Assembly: GCF_009707465.1 (NCBI RefSeq)
Contig: NZ_CP046120.1
Span: forward strand, 2,385,501-2,449,500
Source: Novosphingobium sp. Gsoil 351
GTDB taxonomy: Bacteria > Pseudomonadota > Alphaproteobacteria > Sphingomonadales > Sphingomonadaceae
Length of the DNA: 64,000 bases
Direction of reading: 5' to 3'
The notes under the pieces: generated by a model
Seen by the model: only the letters and a program-made list of their open reading frames with translations
Told to the model about the DNA's origin: nothing
Databases searched by the model: none
Made by a program: the position numbers and the translations under genes
Part shown: piece by piece, positions 30,226-39,057 of the stretch
Position numbering within the stretch: the stretch's first letter is position 1
Layout of the letters: each line of letters begins with the position of its first letter

Positions 30226-31497
30226 CTAGAACTCGTCGCCCGCATTCCGCGCGCGCCCGTAATGTTCGTCATAGGTGCGCAGTGCCGTGGCGAGGTAGTC
30301 GCGCTCCGCCGCATCCAGCAAGGGATGCCAGATGTCGAAGATCAGGATGACGCGCGGCTCGTCGCTGTCGTTCCATGCCTCGTGCTCGATCGTATCGTCG
30401 AACACCCAAGCGCGACCCGGCAGCCACTCGCGCGTCTCACCCCCGACACGGAAGCCGCAGCCCTGAGGCACTATGAGCGGCAGATGGACCGTGAGCCGGG
30501 CATTGGTGACTCCATGATGCGCGGGTATCTTGGTCCGCGGTGCAAGCCGCGAGAGAAAAGCATTGGGACCTCGCCCATCGAGGCGCAGGAGCGGCATCCG
30601 GTCCAGCATGGCCGCGGTTCGAGGCAATTGTGCCGCGGCTTCGCCATCGCGGCGACCGTGGTGCCAGAAGAACAGCGCCCCCCAGTCGCGGTTGTGATCG
30701 AGCTTGTCCCATTGATTCAGCGGGGTACCGGGCGGGTTCGCGACGTAAGGCGCGAACCGTTCGGCATCCACAATCAGGCCGGCGGCTTCGTCGCGCAGGG
30801 CTACCCAGTCGGCCTCCAGCTGATCGAGCCAAGGAATGTCGTCCCGCTCCAGGAACGGGATCGAGGGAAGTTCGGGCACCGTGAGAAACGTCGGTTCTGA
30901 GCGATAGAGCGGTCCGTCGCCGGTGATATTCGCAATGGCGGCCGAGGTCCGCCGACTGGGCGGGGCGACGCGCGCCTTAATCGCTGTCGCAAGAGTACGG
31001 CCATCGGCGGCAACAGCATCGGTCGCACGGGTCATCATCGCAGCGAAGCGAGGATCGTCGCGAATGGCATCAGGTACGGTATCGAGCAGGTCGCGGAACA
31101 CTTGCGCCGCCTCGCGCGCTTGGCCGATCCCAGCCAGGACCACGCCCTTTTGGTATAGCGCTTGCACGAAGTAGGGATCGGCAGCCAAGGCTCGGTCGAG
31201 AGCGCTCAACGCTGCCAAAGGATCGTCGCAGCCGCTGCAGGCGGCCGCCAGATTGAACAGCAGCGCCGGTTGACCCGGATCGGCGTTCACGGCGCGTTCG
31301 AGAAAACTCCGCGCCGCCTGAACGTCGCCCGCCGACAAGGCCAGGTTGCCGAGAGCGTTTGCGGCCTCGGCATCGTCCGGCCTCTCGATCAGAAGTTGGG
31401 ACCAGGCCTCCATCGCACCCGCGCGATTTCCAGCAGCGGACGCCTGACGCGCGCCGTGGCGCAAAGCCTCGATATTCAGGCCGCGATCCGCCGCCAT
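30226..31497 (-). CDS. TPR protein with aspartyl/asparaginyl beta-hydroxylase domain
   Basis: 423 residues, two parts. Residues 1-150 are tetratricopeptide repeats (RPDDAEAANALGNLALSAGD, then DPGQPALLFNLAAACSG). The C-terminal half is an Asp/Asn beta-hydroxylase-type 2-oxoglutarate/Fe(II) oxygenase: PAHHGVTNARLTVHLPL supplies the first metal-site histidine region, GETREWLPGRAWVFDDTIEHEAWN the second His and DDT segment, and EPRVILIFDIWHP the core strand. No signal peptide. In sphingomonads and Caulobacter such TPR-AspH genes often accompany large TonB receptors of the type found here; a role in modifying imported or surface peptides is inference. Confidence 0.88.
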   Translation of the reverse strand: MAADRGLNIEALRHGARQASAAGNRAGAMEAWSQLLIERPDDAEAANALGNLALSAGDVQAARSFLERAVNADPGQPALLFNLAAACSGCDDPLAALSALDRALAADPYFVQALYQKGVVLAGIGQAREAAQVFRDLLDTVPDAIRDDPRFAAMMTRATDAVAADGRTLATAIKARVAPPSRRTSAAIANITGDGPLYRSEPTFLTVPELPSIPFLERDDIPWLDQLEADWVALRDEAAGLIVDAERFAPYVANPPGTPLNQWDKLDHNRDWGALFFWHHGRRDGEAAAQLPRTAAMLDRMPLLRLDGRGPNAFLSRLAPRTKIPAHHGVTNARLTVHLPLIVPQGCGFRVGGETREWLPGRAWVFDDTIEHEAWNDSDEPRVILIFDIWHPLLDAAERDYLATALRTYDEHYGRARNAGDEF

Positions 31498-31533
31498 CTC
31501 TTAAAGCTGTGGCGGCATGGTCGCCGAGTTATC

Positions 31534-31824
31534 TCAGGCAGCAGCCTTTGCGGCCTTGGTCAGTTCGCGCTTCACCTTCAGCGCGGTGGCGCTGAGCTTT
31601 TCGTCCGAGGTCTTGACCAGCCAGTTGTCCAGCCCGCCGACATGCTCGACCGAGCGCAGCCCGTGGGCCGAGACGCGGAACTTGTAGCTGCGATCCAGCT
31701 TCTCGCTCATCAGCGTGACGTTCTGCAGGTTGGGCAGGAACACCCGCTTGGTCTTGTTGTTGGCGTGGCTGACGTTGTGGCCGACCTGACGACCCTTACC
31801 GGTCAGTTCACAGATGCGCGACAT
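31534..31824 (-). CDS. rpmB: 50S ribosomal protein L28
   Basis: 96-residue ribosomal protein with the L28 start [24 protein letters not shown] (in two parts) and the [15 protein letters not shown] core; alphaproteobacterial length with a C-terminal helix ending AAKAAA. Frame continues upstream but ATG 31824 is the conserved start. Monocistronic. Confidence 0.97.
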   Translation of the reverse strand: MSRICELTGKGRQVGHNVSHANNKTKRVFLPNLQNVTLMSEKLDRSYKFRVSAHGLRSVEHVGGLDNWLVKTSDEKLSATALKVKRELTKAAKAAA

Positions 31825-31950
31825 GGCTGAACACTCTCGAAAATTAGCGGGGTTCGCTGGAAAGCGCGGCGCATAGCGATTCACCCCCCCACGGTCAAGG
31901 TCGCGCGGTCGGGGTTGCGCGGGGATAGGACCGCGGGCTAGCGCCGCGCG

Positions 31951-32406
31951 ATGGCGAACTGGCCCCTCTCGTCCGCGATGCGCGCGGCGCTTGACCAGGC
32001 GCGGATCGGCGCGCTGGCGGGCGAGGTGCCTGTTGGCGCGGTGGTGGTCAGGGACGGGGCGGTGGTTGCCGCGGCGCACAACGCCCCGCGCGGACTGTCC
32101 GATCCCACCGCGCACGCCGAGGTTCTGGCCATTCGCGCTGCCGCGCACGCGCTTGGCGGCGAACGGCTCGACGGCTGCGAGTTGTGGGTCACACTCGAGC
32201 CGTGCGCGATGTGCGCGGGAGCGATCGCTCATGCTCGCATCGCCCGCCTCTATTACGCCGCGCCCGATCCCAAAGGCGGCGCGGTCGAACACGGCGCCCG
32301 CGTGTTCGCGCACGACCAATGCCTGCACCGCCCCGAGATCTATGCTGGCATGGGCGAGGATGAGGCTGCCGGGCTGTTGCGGAGCTTCTTCGCCGAAAGG
32401 CGATAG
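31951..32406 (+). CDS. tadA: tRNA adenosine(34) deaminase
   Basis: Deaminates A34 to inosine in tRNA-Arg(ACG), required for decoding CGN codons. 151 residues with the zinc site HAE (H55, E57) and PCAMC (C85, C88), and the VPVGAVVV and [21 protein letters not shown] stretches typical of TadA. Divergent from rpmB. Followed convergently by the RNase T2 gene. Confidence 0.95.
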   Translation: MANWPLSSAMRAALDQARIGALAGEVPVGAVVVRDGAVVAAAHNAPRGLSDPTAHAEVLAIRAAAHALGGERLDGCELWVTLEPCAMCAGAIAHARIARLYYAAPDPKGGAVEHGARVFAHDQCLHRPEIYAGMGEDEAAGLLRSFFAERR

Positions 32407-32422
32407 GAATGTACGAAAATCC

Positions 32423-33157
32423 TTACAATCCCCGCCAGATCTTGAGCGACGAGGCATCACGCGGCCCCATCTGCTGGGCCTTGCAACGAGCCGGACGAAA
32501 GCGCCGGTCGAGGCAGACGCGAATCTCGCGCAGCCAGCCGCTGCGGCTGGTCAGCAGCCCGAAGCTGGAGGCCGGGCGACCAGGATTGGCCTTGGCGAGC
32601 GCTTCGCGCAGTGCGCCGGCGGTCAGCCCGCGGTCGCGCGACAGGCGTTCAATCGGCGGGTAGCGCATGGCGTCGGAAAGGATGTTGCTGACGCGGAAAT
32701 AGCCCGCCGCGTCGCGCGCCATGCAGCTGCCATGCTTGGCCCATTCGTGCGCGATCAGCCCGACCGAAGGGGTTCGGCACAACTGACCGCGCACCGCGGC
32801 GGACGTCGGCGCGGGCACGGCGCGGCACCATTGCGGCGATCTGGCCACGCCTTCGGGCCACAATCCGTGGACCACGAAGCCGAACCGCCCTGTGGCGCCC
32901 GAGCATTGGAGGCGGTGGGCCGGATCGCGCTCTTTGCCGCGGCAGAACTCAGGAGCCCAGGTCAGGGCTAGGGTATAACCGGCGATCGGGACGCGCTGCG
33001 CCTCAGCGTCCGCGCGAGTCCTTGCGATGCGACCGATGTCGGCAGGCATGCGGCACTTATAGGCTTGAGCCGATGCCGCCGCGGGAGCCAGCAGCGCCGC
33101 GGCCAGTGCCGAAACCGCGGCCAGGCTAGTCGAAAGTCTTCGGATCGCCTGGTCCAT
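32423..33157 (-). CDS. Exported ribonuclease T2 family enzyme
   Basis: Periplasmic or secreted RNase with a signal peptide ([20 protein letters not shown]... ending ASAQA). Both catalytic signatures are intact: [10 protein letters not shown] (H98) and HEWAKHGSC (H137, E138, H142). Several cysteines fit disulphides. 244 residues, usual for the family. ATG 33157 opens the signal. Its first 32 bases overlap the end of the upstream membrane-protein gene, so they may be co-transcribed. Confidence 0.93.
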   Translation of the reverse strand: MDQAIRRLSTSLAAVSALAAALLAPAAASAQAYKCRMPADIGRIARTRADAEAQRVPIAGYTLALTWAPEFCRGKERDPAHRLQCSGATGRFGFVVHGLWPEGVARSPQWCRAVPAPTSAAVRGQLCRTPSVGLIAHEWAKHGSCMARDAAGYFRVSNILSDAMRYPPIERLSRDRGLTAGALREALAKANPGRPASSFGLLTSRSGWLREIRVCLDRRFRPARCKAQQMGPRDASSLKIWRGL

Positions 33158-33569
33158 CCACACCCTTGCTTTCCAGCCACGCCACCGCGTCCGGCCGGAA
33201 CAGCAGCCAGGCCCCATAGACTTGCAGGAGCACCGCGAGCGCACCGAGCAACGTGACCAGGCCCTTGGGCACCAACGGGTTGGCGAGCGAGCTGAGGAAC
33301 CCGAACAATCCCAGCGCGGTCAGAACCACGTAGATCCACTTGGCGACGTTGCTCGCCCTGCGGGCGACGAAGTACCAAAGCAGCAACGGGATCAGGACGC
33401 CCACGAAAACGCCGAACACCAGCGTCCCGGTACCCAATCCTGCAGCTTGCGCGCGCGGATCGTTCAGCATCGCGTTGACCTGGCTCCAGCTCAGAGCCGT
33501 GTTGATCAACCCGATCACAATCGCGCCGAGATAGACCTTTTCGAATAATTCGATCGATTGTGGACGCAT
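33126..33569 (-). CDS. Hypothetical four-helix membrane protein
   Basis: 147 residues (MRPQSIELFEKVYLGAIV start) with about four hydrophobic helices: residues 13-28, 48-65, 76-92 and 101-118. The C-terminal tail is soluble and acidic. Small multi-pass proteins of this type are annotated only as membrane proteins in related genomes. Overlaps the RNase T2 start by 32 bases in another frame. Confidence 0.75.
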   Translation of the reverse strand: MRPQSIELFEKVYLGAIVIGLINTALSWSQVNAMLNDPRAQAAGLGTGTLVFGVFVGVLIPLLLWYFVARRASNVAKWIYVVLTALGLFGFLSSLANPLVPKGLVTLLGALAVLLQVYGAWLLFRPDAVAWLESKGVDGPGDPKTFD

Positions 33570-33624
33570 GATCGGTTCCCCGTTGATGGTCGGCACGCTA
33601 GCGCGGGGCTGCGCGAACGCAAGC

Positions 33625-34485
33625 CTACAGCGGCGTGAAGTCCAGACCGATATCGGCTGCGGGGGCGCTTTGGGTCAGGCGGCCGACCGAGACGTAAGTT
33701 ACGCCCGTGGCGGCGACCGCGGCAATGGTGTCGAGACGGACCCCGCCGCTTGCCTCGCTCGGCACCCGGCCCGCGACCAGCGCCACGGCCTCGCGCAGCA
33801 TCGCCGCATCCATATTGTCGAGCAGCAACCATGTCGCCCCTGCTGCGAGTGCCGGTTCGATCTGGTCGATCCGGTCGACTTCGCAGATGATTTCGGCGAC
33901 CCCGGCATCCTTCGCCCGGCGCACCGCCTCGGCCACGCCGCCCGCGACGAGGACATGGTTGTCCTTGATCATCGCGGCGTCCCACAGCCCCATCCGGTGG
34001 TTTTGCGCCCCGCCCGTGCGGGTCGCGTACTTCTCCAGGAGACGCAGGCCGGGGATTGTCTTGCGGGTATCGAGCAAGGTGGCGTGACCGGCCATCGCCT
34101 CGACATAGTCCCGCGTCATCGTCGCTATCCCCGAGAGATGCTGGACGGTGTTAAGCGCGCTGCGTTCGGCGGTGAGCATTGCGCGGGCATTGCCTTCGAG
34201 CCGCATCAGGTCGGATCCGGGAGGTACCCTTGCGCCCTCTTCCGCCAGCACCTCAATCCGCATCGCGGGGTCTAGCGTGCGGAAGAATTCGGCGGCGATG
34301 GGAAGGCCGCACACGACGATCGCGTCGCGGCTGTCCATCACGCCGGAGAACCGGGCGTCCGCCGGGATCACGCTCTCGCTGGTCACGTCGTGCCCACCGC
34401 CGGGCAGACCCCCGCCAAGGTCTTCGGCCAGCGTAGCGGCGACGAAGGCGTGAAGGTCGAAGCCGGGAAGGGTGAAGGCGCTCAT
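33625..34485 (-). CDS. nadC: Nicotinate-nucleotide pyrophosphorylase (quinolinate phosphoribosyltransferase)
   Basis: Converts quinolinate and PRPP to nicotinate mononucleotide in de novo NAD synthesis. 286 residues. Typical blocks: AEDLGGG near the start, NTVQHLSGIAT, LDTRKTIPGLRLLEKYA, GGAQNHRMGLWDAAMIKDNH (in two parts), ICEVDRIDQ and SGGVRLDTI near the C-terminus. Downstream of the LytTR regulator on the same strand. nadA and nadB are not in the window. Confidence 0.96.
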   Translation of the reverse strand: MSAFTLPGFDLHAFVAATLAEDLGGGLPGGGHDVTSESVIPADARFSGVMDSRDAIVVCGLPIAAEFFRTLDPAMRIEVLAEEGARVPPGSDLMRLEGNARAMLTAERSALNTVQHLSGIATMTRDYVEAMAGHATLLDTRKTIPGLRLLEKYATRTGGAQNHRMGLWDAAMIKDNHVLVAGGVAEAVRRAKDAGVAEIICEVDRIDQIEPALAAGATWLLLDNMDAAMLREAVALVAGRVPSEASGGVRLDTIAAVAATGVTYVSVGRLTQSAPAADIGLDFTPL

Positions 34486-34548
34486 CTCCCCGCCACTCGC
34501 AAACTCACCCGGTCATGTCGAGCGAAGTCGGACGCCGGTTCGCTCTGC

Positions 34549-35344
34549 CTAGTGCACGAACCGGGCGACGACGTCGCGATAGCTGCGCGAGACCTTCACT
34601 TGCGCCCCCCGAATCCAACACCAGAAAGCACTCCCCGTTGGTGTGCGGCTTGACCTGGCGAACCTGGTTGAGGTTGACGATGGTCGAGCGGTGGACCCGC
34701 TGGAACACTCGCGGATCGAGGCGCCGCTCGAGATCCTTCATCGTCTCGCGCAGGATGAGCGAGTTGTCGCCGGTATAGATGCACATGTAATCACCCGCGG
34801 CCTCGATATGCTCGATCGAATCGACGTCGACGCGGAAAATCTGGCCGCGGTCCTTGATGTTGATCAGCTTTTCGAAGCGGCCCGCGGCTTCTTCCTCATC
34901 GGGCATCGCATCCATCGCGTCGGGCGCGACTTCCGCCAGAACCGTCTTGAGTTTTTCGACCTCTTCCAGCCCGCGCTTTTCACTCATCCGCGTCCTGGCG
35001 CGGTCGAGCGCGTCCGCTAGGCGGTCGTCGTCAACCGGCTTGAGTAGGTAATCGACCGCGTTGGCCTCGAACGCCTTGATCGCGTGTTCGGCGTAAGCGG
35101 TGACGAAGACGAACAGCGGGGGCTCGATCTCCATCACCCCCTTGACCACGCTGAACCCGTCGAACCCGGGCATCTGAATATCGAGGAAAACCAGGTCGGG
35201 TTTGCCGGTCTTGATCTTGCGGATCGCCTCGCGCCCGTTCGAACAGGTGTCGATGATCTCGACGTCGGGATACTTTTCCAGGCGGAGCTCGAGACCCTGG
35301 ACGGCCAGTTTCTCGTCATCGACAAGGATGGTGCGGATGGTCAT
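34549..35344 (-). CDS. LytTR-family response regulator, frameshifted near its end as read
   Basis: Receiver domain with acidic pair DD (9-10), phospho-site D55 (FLDIQMPGFDG), TAYAEHAIKAFEANAVDYLLKPV (in two parts), then a LytTR domain with ERRLDPRVFQRVHRSTIVNLNQ. In the frame as given, the C-terminus runs into unlike sequence after LDSGG. The shifted frame reads AQVKVSRSYRDVVARFVH and stops at 34549, the expected LytTR end. The switch is at six C on the plus strand (34605-34610), where one base fewer restores the frame. Partner of the kinase at 35413, 69 bases upstream on the same strand. Confidence 0.88.
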
Positions 35345-35412
35345 TTCGATCCTTCGTTGGTGGAGACCGCCCCTGCCGCCGGGCCGGAACCTAGTCCGCC
35401 GGATCGTTCGAC

Positions 35413-36588
35413 TCAACCCGCCGTGACGAGGCGCGATGCAGGGGCGGGGGATGGTTTGGAAATTTCGCTAGCTTCGAAGGGCAGTTCGATCACGACCGCA
35501 AAGCCCCCTTCCGGCGCGTCCTGGATGTCGAATCGTTGCTCCTCGCCATAGGCCTGCGCCAGCCTGTCGCGGATGTTGGCGAGCCCGACCCCGGTCGATA
35601 CCGGCTCACCGGTGTCGGGGTTGGTCGCGCTCCACCTTGCGGGATCGGGCCTGAAAGGATCGGCGCCGGACTGCAATCCCGGGCCGGTGTCGGACACGGT
35701 GATCCGAAGCATCGGGCCGACGAGTTGCGCGGCGACCGTGATTTCGGCGCCCTCCTCCAGCGGGGTAACCGCATACTTGATCGCGTTTTCGACCAGCGGC
35801 TGAAGCAGCAACGACGGCAGCAGTGCGCCGCGCGTGTTCTCGGCAATGTCGAAACGGGTGCGCAGACGGTCCTCGAAGCGCATCCGCTCGATGTCGAGAT
35901 ACAGCTTCAGCGTCTCGATCTCCTGCGCCAGCGTGACCCGCCCGGCAGGCTCGTTGATCAAGGTGTAGCGCAGGAACGATGACAGTCGGCTCAGCATCGC
36001 GTTCGCCGGCTCGGTCTGCTTGAGCAGCACGAGGGTGGAGATCGAGTTCAGCGTGTTGAACAGAAAGTGCGGGTTGAGCTGATAGCGCAGCATCGCCAGC
36101 TGGGCGCTCGTCGCCTGGTTTTCCAGCCGGAGGAGCTGGTCGTTCTGCTCTTCGACCTGGAGGAAGAAGTTGATCGCGTAATACAGCGCGGACCAGGCGC
36201 CGAGCAGAGTCAGGTCGAGGTAGAACACCCCCAGAAACAGCTGGGTGAACCCGGTGTCGCTTCCCGGGCGGTAGAGCCCGATCACCCAGCTATCGATGAA
36301 GGCATAGAGGCTGACCGCAAATGGCAGGATCAACGCGGTCACCCCCCAGGTCACCAGCGGCGTGCGGTTGATCAGGTTGCGATAGATCACCGACAGGATT
36401 AGCGAGATCGAGAAGCCCGTGATCGAGGCGATCAGCACCAGCACCAGGAACGAAAGCGGCTGGGCGTTGGCCAGGCTCGACATCGCGCGCAGCAGCATCG
36501 CCCCGCCCCAGCCAGCGGCCTGGAGCTGCCAGAAGGCGCGGTTCTTGTTGCCGAAGAACGGCGTGGGGGCAAACGGCAGCACGGCCAT
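35413..36588 (-). CDS. HPHF-type (LytS/YehU-like) sensor histidine kinase
   Basis: 391 residues. Four to six membrane helices in the first 180 residues are followed by a coiled segment (QVEEQNDQLLRLENQATSAQ), then the phospho-acceptor motif LRYQLNPHFLFNTLNSISTL, the N-box QPLVENAIKYAV, and DTGPGLQSG with VGLANIRDRLAQAYG. ATG 36588 (MAVLPFAPTPFF) is chosen, since the open frame beyond it is the antisense of the HD-domain gene. It is upstream of, and likely paired with, the LytTR regulator at 34549-35344. Confidence 0.93.
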   Translation of the reverse strand: MAVLPFAPTPFFGNKNRAFWQLQAAGWGGAMLLRAMSSLANAQPLSFLVLVLIASITGFSISLILSVIYRNLINRTPLVTWGVTALILPFAVSLYAFIDSWVIGLYRPGSDTGFTQLFLGVFYLDLTLLGAWSALYYAINFFLQVEEQNDQLLRLENQATSAQLAMLRYQLNPHFLFNTLNSISTLVLLKQTEPANAMLSRLSSFLRYTLINEPAGRVTLAQEIETLKLYLDIERMRFEDRLRTRFDIAENTRGALLPSLLLQPLVENAIKYAVTPLEEGAEITVAAQLVGPMLRITVSDTGPGLQSGADPFRPDPARWSATNPDTGEPVSTGVGLANIRDRLAQAYGEEQRFDIQDAPEGGFAVVIELPFEASEISKPSPAPASRLVTAG

Positions 36589-36657
36589 GGGCGAAGGGAT
36601 AGCGGGTTTTGCCCAAGGCGCAAAATTGCGATACGCTGGGCTCCAAGGAGAGCAGCA

Positions 36658-37275
36658 ATGGACAACCAGACTGACATTCGCGCCGAGACCGAGCACGGCT
36701 TCGAGGAACGTGCTCGCTTCACCGCGATGGAGAACGGCACCCAGGAGGACTGGAGCATCATCGCACGCGACTACAACGCGTTCGCCGGCGGCGTGGCCGA
36801 CCGGGTGCTGACCCATCTCAAGCTGCTCAAGGGCGATTTCGGCGGGTTCCCGGTGTGCCGCCTGGAGCACAGCCTGCAATGCGCGACCCGCGCCTATCGC
36901 GACGGGCGCGATGAGCAGTACGTGACCATGGCGCTGCTCCATGACATCGGCGACACGCTCGGCACCTACAACCATCCCGATGTCGCAGCGGCGATCATCA
37001 AGCCATTCGTCGATGAGCAGACCCACTGGATTTGCCAGAACCACGGTGCGTTTCAGGGGTACTACTACTTCCACTTCCTCGGCATGGACCGCGACATGCG
37101 GGACAAGCACCGCGGCAACCCGCACTGGGAGGCCTGCGCGGAATTCTGCGCGAAGTACGATCAGTCGGCGTTCGACCCGGCCTACAACAGCGAGCCACTC
37201 GAGTTCTTCGAGCCGATGGTGCGACGGGTGATGGCCAGGCCGCTCGCGCGAGCAGAGGTGAAGGCCGCAGCTTAG
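36658..37275 (+). CDS. HD-domain phosphohydrolase/PhnZ-like oxygenase
   Basis: 205 residues. Metal ligands H..HD..H..H..D are present: EHSLQ, ALLHDIGDTLG, NHPDVAAAI and, further on, CQNHGAFQGYYY and KYDQSAFDP. This spacing recalls the di-iron PhnZ/myo-inositol oxygenase branch of the HD superfamily rather than simple phosphohydrolases. The substrate is unknown. Divergent from the kinase at 35413, with 69 bases between. Confidence 0.78.
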   Translation: MDNQTDIRAETEHGFEERARFTAMENGTQEDWSIIARDYNAFAGGVADRVLTHLKLLKGDFGGFPVCRLEHSLQCATRAYRDGRDEQYVTMALLHDIGDTLGTYNHPDVAAAIIKPFVDEQTHWICQNHGAFQGYYYFHFLGMDRDMRDKHRGNPHWEACAEFCAKYDQSAFDPAYNSEPLEFFEPMVRRVMARPLARAEVKAAA

Positions 37276-37278
37276 CGC

Positions 37279-38226
37279 TCAACCAGCGCCACTGAAATCG
37301 TTCGCCCAGTCGGCCCTGCCGCCGCGCGCCGCCTGGGCCGTGCGCATCGTTTCGATCTCTGCGGAAACCGTACGGACGCGCGCCTTCCACCCGTCGTGAT
37401 CGGGCGTGGCAAAGATCCCGAGATCGAATTTCGGGCCCCACCAGCGATAGAACCTCACCGCAGCGGCCGGATCGTAGCCGGCATTGGCCAGCAACCACAC
37501 CGACAGGCGATCCGCCTCGCGTTCGGTCGCCTTGACCTTGCCCCAACTGCGTCCCGATGCGGTGAGACGGGCGCGGTGGCCGAGTAGGTTGTGCGCCAGT
37601 TCGTGCGCCAGCGCCGCTGCGAGCAGGTCGTCCTGTGGCATCGCTTCGACCAATGCTCGTCCGATTACCACCCGGCGTCCGTCCGCCGCGGCCCTCGTCC
37701 CCGAGCTTAGCAGTTCGAAGCGGGACACGCAGACAGGTTCGCCGGCAATGGAGATGGAGGCTCCACCCGCGTCGACGAGTCCGACTTTGCCCGTCGCCAG
37801 CAACGCCGCATCGACGCGGTCGTGAAGGCCGACGAGCCGCGCATAGTCGCCCGGTGCTGCCGCCGGGAGCGAGGTCACGTCCTCTCCGGCCACCACGCTC
37901 AACGGTTGCGCACTGCGCAAGCCCGCGCGTGCGGAGGGTGCATCGCTGGCGACAGCCTCGACCGCGATGTCGCCTGGCAGGTCCAGCGCATCGCGCACCG
38001 CCTTGGGATCGGAAAACCCGGCGGCGTCGAACAGGACCAGCCCGACTCCCGGCGCGACCTTATGGCAGTATGGGGCGTTGCCGCGGACCAGCCGCCAACC
38101 GGCACTCTGCACTTTTGCGTCGAGCGCCTGCAAATGTTCGAGCTGGGCGCGCAAATCCGGCTGCGTGGCGATCGCCGGGGCCGCGGCTAAGAGCGCGGCT
38201 GCGGCAATCGCGCCGCGCCAGATCAT
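37279..38226 (-). CDS. M48-family metallopeptidase with PDZ-like region
   Basis: 315-residue periplasmic protease with a signal peptide (MIWRGAIAAAALLAAAPAIA). Residues 85-120 look like a PDZ-type fold (VEAVASDAPSARAGLR). The M48 zinc site is HELAH (H208, E209, H212), with the third ligand probably E in KATEREADRL. Overlaps the DsbA-like gene upstream by 4 bases, so both are in one unit. Confidence 0.87.
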   Translation of the reverse strand: MIWRGAIAAAALLAAAPAIATQPDLRAQLEHLQALDAKVQSAGWRLVRGNAPYCHKVAPGVGLVLFDAAGFSDPKAVRDALDLPGDIAVEAVASDAPSARAGLRSAQPLSVVAGEDVTSLPAAAPGDYARLVGLHDRVDAALLATGKVGLVDAGGASISIAGEPVCVSRFELLSSGTRAAADGRRVVIGRALVEAMPQDDLLAAALAHELAHNLLGHRARLTASGRSWGKVKATEREADRLSVWLLANAGYDPAAAVRFYRWWGPKFDLGIFATPDHDGWKARVRTVSAEIETMRTAQAARGGRADWANDFSGAG

Positions 38227-39044
38227 GAGGCTTTGCGCGTTTCCGCGATCGCGCTTTCCAACGCGCGACGCCCAACCGCGCCTATCAGCAACCGGTCGCC
38301 GATCACCCAGGCCGGGGTGCCGGCGATCCCCAGTTCCTTCGCCAGCGCGATGTTGCCCGCGAGCTCATTGGTCACTTCGGCGCTCGCGGCTACCGGCGCG
38401 GCCGCCCCGGCATCGATCCCGGCCTTTCGCGCTGCTGCCGCAATTGACGCCGCCGCCGGCTTCTCGCCCGCGAACATAGCGTCGTGATACGCCGCGTAGT
38501 GCCCCTGCCGCGCGGCCGAGAGTGCCATCCGCGCGGCCTGTTCGCTCGCGCGAGAGAGGATGGGCAGTTCGCGCACCACCACCCGCAGATCGGGATGCGC
38601 GGCGGTCAAGGCGGAAATGTCGGCCACGCTTTGACGGCAATAGGTGCAGGCATAGTCGGTGAACTGGACCAGGGTGATCGTCCCTCGGGGATTGCCCAGC
38701 ACCGCCCCAGCGAAGGGGGTCTCGATCCGGTCGCGCTGCGCCGCGATCTGCCTGGCCGCGCCGTTGGCCTGGAGCCGGCTCATCGCCTCGGGCAGTATTT
38801 CCGGATGGGCGAGGATATAATCTCGGACCAGTCCCTCGATCGCCGCGCGCTCGCGTCCGTCGATACCGGCCGCGGCCAGCCGCGCTTCGATCGTGTCCCC
38901 GGCGGCGGATTTGGCTGGGGTTGAGCGGCTGCTTTCCCACCACCACCCGCCCGCCGCCCCCAGCCCGGCGAGGAGAATCGCGAGCGCGGGGAACCAGGGC
39001 CGGCGTCGCGGCGAGATTGATGAGGGAAGGTTGCGATCGGCCAT
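38223..39044 (-). CDS. DsbA-family thiol oxidoreductase/isomerase
   Basis: 273 residues. N-terminal membrane anchor (about 17-37), linker, then a thioredoxin fold with CTYC active site (C133, C136) in FTDYACTYCRQS. The cis-Pro region is GIAGTPAWVIGD. It resembles the BdbD/DsbG-type proteins with an extra N-terminal helical segment. Sits between two M48-type proteases on the same strand, suggesting a role in folding or quality control of envelope proteins. ATG 39044 is preferred over further upstream ATG 39107. Confidence 0.88.
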   Translation of the reverse strand: MADRNLPSSISPRRRPWFPALAILLAGLGAAGGWWWESSRSTPAKSAAGDTIEARLAAAGIDGRERAAIEGLVRDYILAHPEILPEAMSRLQANGAARQIAAQRDRIETPFAGAVLGNPRGTITLVQFTDYACTYCRQSVADISALTAAHPDLRVVVRELPILSRASEQAARMALSAARQGHYAAYHDAMFAGEKPAAASIAAAARKAGIDAGAAAPVAASAEVTNELAGNIALAKELGIAGTPAWVIGDRLLIGAVGRRALESAIAETRKAS

Positions 39045-39057
39045 GGCGCAAACCGGC

